Part shown: positions 1 through 6,209 of the stretch, piece after piece
Layout of the letters: every line of letters begins with the position of its first letter
Numbering within the stretch: position 1 is the first letter of the stretch
From: JAKBCQ01 sp021807585
GTDB taxonomy: Bacteria; Planctomycetota; Planctomycetia; Isosphaerales; Isosphaeraceae
Assembly (NCBI GenBank): GCA_027325115.1
Contig: DAHWFG010000313.1
Span: 1 to 8,663 of the forward strand
Direction: 5' to 3'
DNA length: 8,663 bases
The notes under the pieces: model-generated
Told to the model about the DNA's origin: nothing
The model's input: the letters and a program-made list of their open reading frames with translations, nothing else
The model's database searches: none
Made by a program: the position numbers and the translations under genes

Positions 1-1
1 A

Positions 2-202
2 GAGACGTCGAAATGGGAGGCCGAGTTCCTTGATTTCATGAGGGATCAAAAGGCGAGCGTGCGAGAAGCGCTTTCGCGTGAGAAGAAGCTCACTGATGCG
101 ATCGTCGCCGATTTGCGCCGGGCGATCGGCGAGTTCAAGGAACGGTATCGCCGAAGTTCGTCGACCGACAAGGCTCGCGCCGCGGGCGTATCGGCGGCTT
201 GA
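2..202 (+). CDS. atpA: ATP synthase F1 subunit alpha, C-terminal end (partial)
   Basis: This is the last 66 codons of a gene that begins before the window; the frame opens at base 2 and stops at TGA 200-202. The residues WEAEFLDFMRDQ, then EALSREKKLTDAIVADLRRAIGEFKERY, match the C-terminal helical bundle of F1 alpha subunits, where a fragment of the type 'FEaaLl.yv...' is followed by a helix ending in 'l...i..Fk'. After that helix comes a short basic and alanine-rich tail (SSSTDKARAAGVSAA) that is longer than in E. coli alpha. Alpha forms the non-catalytic sites of the F1 hexamer on the cytoplasmic side of the membrane. The call is strengthened by atpG and atpD directly downstream, the canonical alpha-gamma-beta order. 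The nucleotide-binding part is outside the window and cannot be checked. Confidence 0.9.
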   Translation, partial: ETSKWEAEFLDFMRDQKASVREALSREKKLTDAIVADLRRAIGEFKERYRRSSSTDKARAAGVSAA

Positions 203-349
203 CGCGGGCACGATCGATCGCGTGGGGCGTTCCGCGAGGCGCGGCTTTCGCGATCTCTTGCGAGACCGATTTTTCGGCTTCGATGTCGGTGAAGTCTCAG
301 ATTTTTACACGTAGTTTCTTTTAATTGATGAACTTGCAGGTGTTCCCCG

Positions 350-1258
350 ATGGCCAAAGCTCGAGCGATCGTCACCCGCCGCAAGGCGGTGCAAAACATT
401 CGCAAGATCACCCGGACGATGGAGTTGATCGCGACGGCGCGGTTCAAGAAGGCGCAGGATCGCGCCGTGCAGGCCGACGCGTACACGCGTAAGATCGCCG
501 AGATCGTCGCCGATCTGGGATCGACTTCGACCGAAGTCTCGCATCCTCTGTTGACCGCTCACGACCCGGTTAAGAACGCGCTCTTACTGGCTCTGACGTC
601 GAACCGGGGGCTCGCCGGCGGATACAACTCGAACGTCGTTCGGATCACGGCGCAATCGTATCAAGAGAATATAGCCGATTCGATCGGTACGAGGCTCGAG
701 GTCGCGGGGAAGCGGGGCGTCAATTATTGTCGGTTCCGCGGCCTCAAGGTCGATCTCTCCTACACGCAGTTTGAGGATCGCCCCCAGTTCGAGCAGGTCG
801 AAGTGATCGCCAATCGCTATATTGAAATGTACGTATCCGGCAAGATCGATCGCGTCGACGTGGCTTACACCAAGTATCTGAGCGCTTCACGGCAAGAGGC
901 GGTTCGCGTCACGCTTTTACCGATGACCTCGCTGGGGGATTTTTCAACCCGCCCGGTCAAAAAAGGAGAGCCGGTCAAGCCCGCGACTCGCGGCGAACGC
1001 GTTCCGTACGAATTCTTGCCGAGCGCCGCGAGCATCCTTGAGGAAATCGTTCCCGTTTCGTTTAAAATTCGCTTATTCAAGTGCTTTTTAGACGCCGCGG
1101 TGAGCGAACAGATCGCACGGATGGTGGCGATGAAGGGGGCGACCGAAAACGCCGACGACATGATCAAATCGCTTACGCGCATGTACAATCGTGCGCGACA
1201 GGCGCAGATCACCCGCGAGCTCGCCGAGATCATCGGCGGCTCCGCGGCGCTCGAATGA
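350..1258 (+). CDS. atpG: ATP synthase F1 subunit gamma
   Basis: The 302-residue product is the central rotor shaft of F1, which couples proton-driven rotation of the c ring to the beta catalytic sites. The N-terminal helix carries the family signature (residues 8-38, with IRKITRTMELIATARFKKAQ). The Rossmann-like middle has the TSNRGLAGGYNSN motif (83-95). The C-terminal helix has SEQIARMVAMKGATENA (252-268) followed by a long helix to ITRELAEIIGGSAALE. It is slightly longer than E. coli gamma (about 287 aa); part of the excess is a basic, proline-containing stretch at about 201-220 (RPVKKGEPVKPATRGERVP). The ATG at 350 is preceded by GCAGG at 336-340, a reasonable ribosome site nine bases away. 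The gap from atpA is 147 nt and the gap to atpD about 126 nt, both loose for an atp operon, but no terminator was seen in either. Confidence 0.97.
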   Translation: MAKARAIVTRRKAVQNIRKITRTMELIATARFKKAQDRAVQADAYTRKIAEIVADLGSTSTEVSHPLLTAHDPVKNALLLALTSNRGLAGGYNSNVVRITAQSYQENIADSIGTRLEVAGKRGVNYCRFRGLKVDLSYTQFEDRPQFEQVEVIANRYIEMYVSGKIDRVDVAYTKYLSASRQEAVRVTLLPMTSLGDFSTRPVKKGEPVKPATRGERVPYEFLPSAASILEEIVPVSFKIRLFKCFLDAAVSEQIARMVAMKGATENADDMIKSLTRMYNRARQAQITRELAEIIGGSAALE

Positions 1259-1372
1259 CGACCGACGCGCGATCGAACCCGAACCCGCCGCGTGAAAACC
1301 GCGCGGGAAACGATGAACGATCGTGCGACCAAGACCTTTTAAGTTCATACAACGTTTTGATTCGTTTTTATT

Positions 1373-1380
1373 AGGATGGA
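1373..1380 (+). promoter_or_regulatory. Ribosome binding site deciding the atpD start
   Basis: AGGATGGA lies four bases before the ATG at 1385. The alternative in-frame ATG at 1376 sits inside this purine stretch and has no room for a Shine-Dalgarno site of its own. The 1385 start also gives the N-terminus MATTNEGRIVQVIG, which matches the usual beta-subunit beginning (MA...G.I.qviG). The start at 1385 is therefore preferred over 1376. Confidence 0.65.
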
Positions 1381-1384
1381 CGCC

Positions 1385-2818
1385 ATGGCGACGACGAACG
1401 AGGGGCGGATCGTTCAGGTGATCGGGTCGACCTTCGACGCCGAGTTCGACGAGGGGGATCTCCCCGATATTTACAACGCGCTTCGGATCGAAACCGAAAA
1501 CAAAGGCGTTTCGATTCATCTGACGGGCGAGGTTCAACAGTTGTTGGGAGGGAACCGCGTCCGTTGCGTGGCGCTCGGGTCGACCGACGGTCTGACGCGG
1601 GGAACGAAGGTGATCGACACCAAAAGCCCCGTCAGCGTCCCCGTGGGGAAGGAAACGCTCGGCCGCGTGTTCAATTTGCTCGGCAAGCCGATCGACGGTC
1701 GCGGCGACGTTTCGGCCGCGGATTACTGGCCGATCCACCGTGAGCCTCCGTCGTTCGACAGCCTTTCTCCCAAGACCGAGTTATTTGAAACAGGCATTAA
1801 GGTTGTTGATCTTTTAACTCCGTTCGTCCGCGGCGGCAAGATCGGCTTATTCGGCGGCGCCGGGCTGGGGAAGACCGTCATCTTGACCGAGCTGATCGCG
1901 CGTATCGCCAAGGTGCACAGCGGCTTCTCGGTTTTCGCGGGGGTCGGCGAACGAACCCGCGAAGGCAACGACCTTTGGCTCGAAATGCAAGAGACGAAGA
2001 TCGGAGCCTCGGGCAAGAGCGTTATCGACAGCACCGTGATGTTCTTTGGACAAATGAACGAGCCTCCCGGCGCTCGGCTTCGCGTCGCGCTCTCGGCGCT
2101 GACGAACGCCGAATGGTTCCGCGACACCACCGGCGCCGACACGCTGCTCTTCATCGACAACATCTTCCGCTTCAGCCAGGCGGGCGCCGAGGTTTCGGCG
2201 CTGTTGGGCCGGATGCCCTCGAACGCGGGTTATCAGCCCACGCTCGCGACCGAAATGGGCGAACTTCAAGAGCGGATCACGTCAACAAACACGGGCGCGA
2301 TCACGTCTGTTCAAGCGGTCTATGTTCCCGCGGACGACATGACGGACCCCGCTCCCGCGACGACGTTCGGCTTTTTGGACGCGTTCATCGTCCTTTCGCG
2401 GTCGATCTCGGAAAAGGGGATTTATCCCGCGGTCGATTCGCTCGGGTCGTCGTCGCGGATTCTCGACCCGCAGTATGTGGGCGAGGATCATTACAACGTC
2501 GCTCGGCGGGTTCAAGCGATCCTCCAGCGTTATCGCGAGCTTCGTGATATTATCGCGATCCTCGGCGTCGACGAGCTTTCCGAGGAGGATAAGATCGTCG
2601 TGCATCGCGCTCGTCGGATCGAGCGGTTCTTATCGCAACCGTTCTTCGTCGCCGAGCCGTTCACGAACCGCGAGGGGCAATACACGCCGCTCGCGGATAC
2701 GATCCGCAGCTTCCAGGAACTTTGCGACGGCAAGTGGGATCATCTGCCCGAATCGGCGTTTTTGTATGTCGGCGTGATCGAACAGGCCGAGGAACAAGCC
2801 AAGAAAATGGCTCGATAA
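1385..2818 (+). CDS. atpD: ATP synthase F1 subunit beta (catalytic)
   Basis: The 477-residue product is the catalytic subunit that makes ATP from ADP and phosphate in the F1 head. From the N-terminus it has the beta-barrel crown (about 1-80), then the nucleotide-binding domain with a P-loop GGAGLGKT (157-164). The catalytic glutamate is in GERTREGND (E189), and the Walker B strand is LLFIDN (D258). The C-terminal helical domain carries the DELSEED loop (from residue 396) that contacts gamma, and the protein ends QAEEQAKKMAR. All key catalytic residues are present and the length is normal. The P-loop has Leu where most beta subunits have Val (GGAGVGKT), a conservative change. The gene is the last of the atp operon here: a strong terminator starts 31 nt after the stop, and no epsilon gene follows. 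Confidence 0.98.
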   Translation: MATTNEGRIVQVIGSTFDAEFDEGDLPDIYNALRIETENKGVSIHLTGEVQQLLGGNRVRCVALGSTDGLTRGTKVIDTKSPVSVPVGKETLGRVFNLLGKPIDGRGDVSAADYWPIHREPPSFDSLSPKTELFETGIKVVDLLTPFVRGGKIGLFGGAGLGKTVILTELIARIAKVHSGFSVFAGVGERTREGNDLWLEMQETKIGASGKSVIDSTVMFFGQMNEPPGARLRVALSALTNAEWFRDTTGADTLLFIDNIFRFSQAGAEVSALLGRMPSNAGYQPTLATEMGELQERITSTNTGAITSVQAVYVPADDMTDPAPATTFGFLDAFIVLSRSISEKGIYPAVDSLGSSSRILDPQYVGEDHYNVARRVQAILQRYRELRDIIAILGVDELSEEDKIVVHRARRIERFLSQPFFVAEPFTNREGQYTPLADTIRSFQELCDGKWDHLPESAFLYVGVIEQAEEQAKKMAR

Positions 2819-2849
2819 AGCCTTGTCCCCGCGATTTTTTGAATCGATC

Positions 2850-2885
2850 AAGCGTCCGATCCCCGTCGGGGACGGACGCTTTTTT
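2850..2885 (+). terminator. Rho-independent terminator after atpD
   Basis: The two arms are AAGCGTCCG-A-TCCCC and GGGGA-CGGACGCTT. They pair as 9 bp, one bulged A, then 5 bp, around a three-base GTC loop. The 3' arm runs directly into six T residues (2880-2885). This is a textbook intrinsic terminator and marks the end of the atp operon, separating it from the paralog array downstream. Confidence 0.93.
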
Positions 2886-2968
2886 GTTGGACGTTCGCCG
2901 CTGTTTGTCGATATGCTTTAAGACACGAGATTCGGCGAGGCGAGACTGAAATCAATCGAGTCGTCGTT

Positions 2969-3535
2969 ATGATCCATATCGATACGAGTGAAATCGCTTG
3001 GCCAGAGGTTTGGGATAATTTCGATCCCTACGCGCGGCGGCTTTATTCGCTGGGGAGCGTGGAATTCGCGGTGTATTCGCGTGGAATGCTTGAAAAATCG
3101 GTTCGATTACTGATAAACGATCGTATTTGGTGGCGATTATTATTCGTTTGTCAATTCGGAGCGATTCTCAACGCTTTCATGGAGATCAGACCGATCTCAG
3201 ATCTGATCATCGTTCTCATTGTTGGTGTCCCTTTATTTATCATTATTTTCAACGGTTTCGAGGATTCGGCGACTCCCCGGTTCGCGGTTTGTGAACGTGG
3301 TTTATGGCTTGAGAAGAGACCCGTCGCGTGGGATCGAGTTCGCTCGTGTTCGTGGAGCCGATATCGAAAAAACGAGCTTGTCGTTTCGGTCAACGACTTC
3401 ACGAAGGGGGTCCAAATTCCCGCCGATCGTCGTGAAGTGGTCGAGGCGGCGATTCTTAAACACGGCAAAATGCGCGGCGTAGTTTTTCAAGCCGCGCCGA
3501 TCCCAGGCGGCGATTTGAGCGAGGACGAAGCATGA
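2969..3535 (+). CDS. Unrecognised two-helix membrane protein, tandem paralog 1 of 4
   Basis: I do not recognise this 188-residue protein as a named family. It has an N-terminal soluble part (1-50) with LYSLGSVEFAVYSR, two hydrophobic segments at about 53-72 and 76-96 separated by a short polar turn, and a C-terminal domain. That domain begins PRFAVCERGLWL (103-114), continues with W121, C127, W129 and KNELVVS, and ends IPADRREVVEAAILKHGKM (150-168). A 20-residue tail ending GGDLSEDEA follows. The same layout recurs in the next three genes. The strand pattern and the 'GLWL...W..V....W......LVV.....IPAD..E..' spacing recall the PH-like soluble domains of YcxB/bPH-type membrane proteins; that is inference only. 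The Shine-Dalgarno site before ATG 2969 is weak. The stop overlaps the start of copy 2 (ATGA), so the genes are probably translated together. Confidence 0.8.
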   Translation: MIHIDTSEIAWPEVWDNFDPYARRLYSLGSVEFAVYSRGMLEKSVRLLINDRIWWRLLFVCQFGAILNAFMEIRPISDLIIVLIVGVPLFIIIFNGFEDSATPRFAVCERGLWLEKRPVAWDRVRSCSWSRYRKNELVVSVNDFTKGVQIPADRREVVEAAILKHGKMRGVVFQAAPIPGGDLSEDEA

Positions 3536-3645
3536 AGGTATCCGAAGCCGTCTCGCACGAAAAATCGAAGCGTTGGAAAATATTGGGGTACGCCGATCGA
3601 TTGGCGCAGCTCGGTCCCGTCGAAGTCGCGGTTTACGCGAAGACG
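3532..3645 (+). repeat. Direct repeat R1, first copy (5' block of paralog 2)
   Basis: These 114 bases match 4110-4223 with about seven mismatches counted by hand (about 94% identity). They encode the N-terminal 38 residues up to VYAKT. Identity drops sharply after this point. Confidence 0.9.
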
Positions 3646-4113
3646 ACGATCGAGCGTCTCAAGAGACTAATTAAGCATGATAACAATTTGCTTATGGCTC
3701 CTCAAATATTCGTAATTGCTCACGTGGTGATCAGATATATTTCCGAAAATTTAAGTGAATCTTGGATTATTTTCTATGCATCATTATTAATAAGTGGATT
3801 TGTTATCGATTCTATTATTATTATCTGTGTTATTCAGGATGTGATAAAAAGTCCTCGTTTCGCCGTTTGCGAACGAGGCCTTTGGCTCGATCGCGCCGCT
3901 TTCGCGTGGGAATCGATCGAGAATTGTTACTGGAATCTGTTTAAAGAGCATGAGCTGATTGTTAAGAGCGGGAAAGCCTTTGTTTTGACGGCGATTCCCG
4001 CCGATCGTCGTGAAGAGGTCGAGGCGGCGATTCGTAGACACGGCAAAATGCGTGGTGTTATTCTTCAAGCGGCGCCGAACTCAGGCGATGATTTGAGCGA
4101 GGAAGGATCATGA
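3532..4113 (+). CDS. Unrecognised two-helix membrane protein, tandem paralog 2 of 4
   Basis: This 193-residue paralog of the preceding gene starts at an ATG overlapping that gene's stop by four bases, and its own stop overlaps the next start in the same way. The N-terminus (1-50) carries ADRLAQLGPVEVAVYAKT. Hydrophobic segments lie at about 52-71 and 78-102. The C-terminal domain has SPRFAVCERGLWLDR (107-121), W126, C132, W134, ELIVKSGKAF and IPADRREEVEAAIRRHGKM, then a tail ending GDDLSEEGS as in copy 1. The membrane segment is encoded by AT-rich DNA (14 G/C of 60 bases in 3781-3840 by hand count) with ATT, TTA and ATA codons unlike the GC-rich ends. Function is unknown. The two-helix topology and the cytoplasmic placement of the C-terminal domain are predictions from hydrophobicity and charge. 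Confidence 0.82.
   Translation: MKVSEAVSHEKSKRWKILGYADRLAQLGPVEVAVYAKTTIERLKRLIKHDNNLLMAPQIFVIAHVVIRYISENLSESWIIFYASLLISGFVIDSIIIICVIQDVIKSPRFAVCERGLWLDRAAFAWESIENCYWNLFKEHELIVKSGKAFVLTAIPADRREEVEAAIRRHGKMRGVILQAAPNSGDDLSEEGS
3853..4034 (+). repeat. Direct repeat R2, first copy (3' block of paralog 2)
   Basis: These 182 bases match 4428-4609 with about four mismatches by hand count (about 98% identity). They encode PRFAVCERGLW through IPADRREEVEAAIR. Identity begins abruptly at the proline codon that ends the membrane segment. A more diverged version of the last part is also present in paralog 1 (about 3418-3535). Confidence 0.9.
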
Positions 4114-4223
4114 AGGCTTCCGAAGCCGTCTCGCACGAAAAATCGAAGCGTTGGAAAGTACGGGGTTACGCCGATCGATTGGCGCAGCTCGGTCCCGTCG
4201 AGGTCGCGGTTTACGCGAAGACG
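4110..4223 (+). repeat. Direct repeat R1, second copy (5' block of paralog 3)
   Basis: Partner of the block at 3532-3645. The repeat starts at the overlapping ATGA and ends where the variable membrane-coding segment begins. Confidence 0.9.
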
Positions 4224-4652
4224 AGGCGAGAGAATCTCATGAGACTCTTGAAGAACGGTTTCTTTTGGTCTTGGGTAAATCAATTCTTCTTTCCACCTAC
4301 ATTCTTAATTTTTATCATTTCAGAAAACACAAAACAAATAATTAAAATTATATGTGTCGTGTTGACAATATTGTTAGTATTTTCTTATTTTATTGGAATT
4401 TATGTTTTAGTTAAATACATGAAGACTCCTCGTTTCGCCGTTTGCGAACGAGGCCTTTGGCTCGATCGCGCCGCTTTCTCGTGGGAATCGATCGAGAATT
4501 GTTACTGGAATCGGTTTAAAGAGAATGAGCTGATTGTTAAGAGCGGGAAAGCCTTTATTTTGACGGCGATTCCCGCCGATCGTCGTGAAGAGGTCGAGGC
4601 GGCGATTCGAAAGCGCGATAAAATGAAACCCTTGGTTGCACCGACGGATTGA
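4110..4652 (+). CDS. Unrecognised two-helix membrane protein, tandem paralog 3 of 4
   Basis: This 180-residue protein is the closest relative of copy 2. Residues 1-38 and 107-167 differ from copy 2 at only a handful of positions, while the membrane part between them (about 39-106) is largely different. Hydrophobic segments lie at about 51-70 and 76-101. The C-terminal domain keeps PRFAVCERGLWLDR, ESIENCYWN, ELIVKSGKAF and IPADRREEVEAAIRK. Its end differs from copies 1 and 2: the GDDLSEE tail is missing and is replaced by KMKPLVAPTD. The membrane-coding stretch is extremely AT-rich (20 G/C of 100 bases in 4321-4420 by hand count) against about 62% GC in 4561-4620. The start overlaps the stop of copy 2 (ATGA). 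Function is unknown. Confidence 0.82.
   Translation: MKASEAVSHEKSKRWKVRGYADRLAQLGPVEVAVYAKTRRENLMRLLKNGFFWSWVNQFFFPPTFLIFIISENTKQIIKIICVVLTILLVFSYFIGIYVLVKYMKTPRFAVCERGLWLDRAAFSWESIENCYWNRFKENELIVKSGKAFILTAIPADRREEVEAAIRKRDKMKPLVAPTD
4428..4609 (+). repeat. Direct repeat R2, second copy (3' block of paralog 3)
   Basis: Partner of the block at 3853-4034. After 4609 the two genes diverge, and copy 3 loses the acidic tail found in copies 1 and 2. Confidence 0.9.
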
Positions 4653-4676
4653 AGTTCGATCGCGATGAGATTTTAA

Positions 4677-4682
4677 AAGAGG
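4677..4682 (+). promoter_or_regulatory. Ribosome binding site for paralog 4
   Basis: AAGAGG lies seven bases before ATG 4690. It favours that ATG over the TTG at 4687, which is directly adjacent and in frame. Unlike paralogs 2 and 3, this gene does not overlap its predecessor and has its own site. Confidence 0.6.
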
Positions 4683-4689
4683 TCGATTG

Positions 4690-5199
4690 ATGAAAATCGC
4701 CGAGCTGGTTTCACGTATTCGATCCAAGCCGAGCGTCTTTCGATCTTCTCCCGATCAACTCGCGATGTTGGGTGAAATCGAGCTCGTCGCACGCGATCCG
4801 CTACCTTCGGGAAGGGTTTTCAGTCTGATCAGGAATTATCATTTTATCTTATTCGTCTGTGCGGCGATTTCGATTGTAATGCAATTAATTATTATTAGGA
4901 ATGGACATAAAATTGATCTCCTCGGTTCGATCGGGTTCGTATTGATGCTTTTCATTTCGATCGTCTCGGGTCGTCGGCTGTTCTCGATATGTTTGATCCC
5001 AAGGTTCGCGGTTTGCGAACACGGGTTATGGATTCATCCGTATCGGGCGCCTTGGGAAATGATTCACGATTGTTCGTGGAATCGATCTCTGAAGAATCAA
5101 CTCGTCGTTTCGCTCGGTCACGCCAAAGTTTTTGTCCAAATCCCCGCGGATCAGGCCGAAGCCTTCGAGACGGCGATTCGTAAACACGGAAAAATGTAA
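4690..5199 (+). CDS. Unrecognised two-helix membrane protein, tandem paralog 4 of 4
   Basis: This 169-residue protein is the most diverged member of the array. It keeps the same plan: a soluble N-terminus with DQLAMLGEIELVARD (22-36), hydrophobic segments at about 51-69 and 77-100, and a C-terminal domain. That domain runs PRFAVCEHGLWI (104-115), W122, C128, W130, NQLVVS and IPADQAEAFETAIRKHGKM, where the protein ends. It lacks the acidic tail of copies 1 and 2. It is separated from paralog 3 by 37 nt and has its own ribosome site. The two cysteines (FAVCE and C-S-W) and the tryptophans are retained in all four copies, so they are probably structural or functional. It is the last gene before the convergent FHA gene. 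Function is unknown. Confidence 0.8.
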   Translation: MKIAELVSRIRSKPSVFRSSPDQLAMLGEIELVARDPLPSGRVFSLIRNYHFILFVCAAISIVMQLIIIRNGHKIDLLGSIGFVLMLFISIVSGRRLFSICLIPRFAVCEHGLWIHPYRAPWEMIHDCSWNRSLKNQLVVSLGHAKVFVQIPADQAEAFETAIRKHGKM

Positions 5200-5292
5200 A
5201 AATTCGATCGCGCTTCGATCACATAACGAAAAAGAAGCAATTCATGTGTTTGTGATTCAGGATCGGTCGGCTGGATCGAAGCCGCGCCGCGA

Positions 5293-5406
5293 TCAATCGT
5301 CCTCGATTTCCTCGGTGATCAGCTTGAAGAAATCGTCGTCGGCGACGGGGGCCGCGGTTTGATTGGGGGATTTCACGGCGAAATCCTCCGGGATCGCGTC
5401 GTCGAA
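5293..5406 (-). other. In-frame coding-like extension beyond the FHA gene's amber stop
   Basis: Directly after the TAG at 5407-5409 the same minus-strand frame stays open for 37 codons to a TGA at 5293-5295. The predicted residues begin FDDAIPEDFAVKSP and end DDDFFKLITEEIEDD. This composition (acidic, with one amphipathic block) continues that of the upstream ...FEDDDRA...ASVDEA end. It may be the original C-terminus of the FHA protein, cut off by a nonsense mutation or a sequence error, or reached by readthrough. Thirty-seven open codons alone are not proof in GC-rich DNA. Confidence 0.45.
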
Positions 5407-5901
5407 CTAGGCCTCGTCGACCGAGGCGCGTTCGATCGGTTGATGCCGGCGTGGAACCGCCGGCTGGGGCCTCGAACGGGCTCGATCGTCGTCTTCGAAG
5501 CCCGCCAACTCCATCAGCGACTTCCGCTGCCGCGTCTCAACGATATCTTCCTCGGAAGCCAAGACCTTGTTGCTCTCTCGTAACCGCGAATGACCCGTCG
5601 GTTCATAATCGATCCGAAAATAATGCGACGCGACTCCGAGCTGATCGTCGGGCAGGATGTGATGCTCGGCGGAAAGCTTGAGGCCGTTGATCGTCGTTCC
5701 GTTGCTGCTCGCCAAATCCCGCGCGTGCCAAACTCCGTTGATAAATCGGAGTACGCAGTGCTTGCCCGAGACATTTTCGAAATCGAGACAAATGTCACAG
5801 CTTTTTCGCCGTCCTACGGTGAGTTCGGTCTTGTATAGGGGGACGGGATCTCCTCCCCCAACCGGCGTTAGAACGCCGAGCGGCTTCCCTTGCGCGGACA
5901 T
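5407..5901 (-). CDS. FHA (forkhead-associated) domain protein
   Basis: The 164-residue protein is one FHA domain (about 7-100) plus a polar tail. FHA domains bind phosphothreonine peptides and usually act in Ser/Thr kinase signalling. The diagnostic residues are all visible: G30-R31 in TVGRRKSCDI, S45 and H48 in VSGKHC, and SSNGT (65-69) followed by INGLKL. The tail is charged and proline-containing, with no membrane segment or signal peptide, so the protein is probably cytoplasmic. The start at 5901 is chosen over an ATG ten codons upstream (5931) because GGGAGG lies eight bases before it. The gene converges on the paralog array and diverges from the isomerase gene. It stops at an amber codon with a coding-like in-frame continuation (5293-5406), so the C-terminus may be truncated. 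No kinase gene is in the window to name its partner. Confidence 0.88.
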   Translation of the reverse strand: MSAQGKPLGVLTPVGGGDPVPLYKTELTVGRRKSCDICLDFENVSGKHCVLRFINGVWHARDLASSNGTTINGLKLSAEHHILPDDQLGVASHYFRIDYEPTGHSRLRESNKVLASEEDIVETRQRKSLMELAGFEDDDRARSRPQPAVPRRHQPIERASVDEA

Positions 5902-5909
5902 GCGTTTCG

Positions 5910-5915
5910 CCTCCC
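5910..5915 (-). promoter_or_regulatory. Ribosome binding site for the FHA gene
   Basis: On the minus strand GGGAGG is followed by eight bases and then ATG (5901-5899). This near-perfect site decides the start in favour of 5901 over the upstream ATG at 5931. Confidence 0.75.
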
Positions 5916-6209
5916 ACTGCCGTGCATGCAAGTACGTTTCCGCGGAATCATTCGCGCGCGCAGCGTGCGAGTCAAGCGGGGGTCGATCCGATTTTTTCGC
6001 TCCGACCCGAGCGACCGTTGGAGATCGGCGCGTCGATCGCGATCGCGCGCGGCGATATCCCCTCCAAAAAGACGATCTCGAACCGCTGGCGTGACGCTCG
6101 CCGATCTGTTACGGTCACGAAATCAGCCGACGCGAGGCGAATTGATCGGACCGACGCGAAGGCTCGACCCGAACCCGCGGTGAACCCGCCTTGATCGGAG
6201 CGAACATCG
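5916..6209. other. Divergent intergenic region between the FHA and isomerase genes
   Basis: This roughly 290-base gap must hold the promoters of both divergent genes. I could not pick out a convincing -35/-10 pair in either direction. A plus-strand frame (5922-6194) stays open with GC-rich codon thirds in its middle (PLEIGASIAIARGDIPSKK), but it lacks a ribosome site and resembles nothing I know. I treat the region as non-coding. Confidence 0.4.

Noticed and set aside
2887..2917. Possible promoter for the paralog array (TTGGAC and TATGCT)
   Set aside because: The spacing is 19 bases and the match to a sigma-70 consensus is modest. It could equally be chance, and planctomycete promoters are not well enough known to decide by eye.
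5268..5284. Hairpin CGGCT/AGCCG between paralog 4 and the FHA gene as a shared terminator
   Set aside because: The stem is only five base pairs and has no T-run on either strand.
5922..6194. Ninety-codon plus-strand frame between the FHA and isomerase genes
   Set aside because: It has no ribosome site, overlaps the divergent promoter region, has an Arg-rich end and shows no recognised motif. The middle is mildly coding-like, so it is noted but not called.
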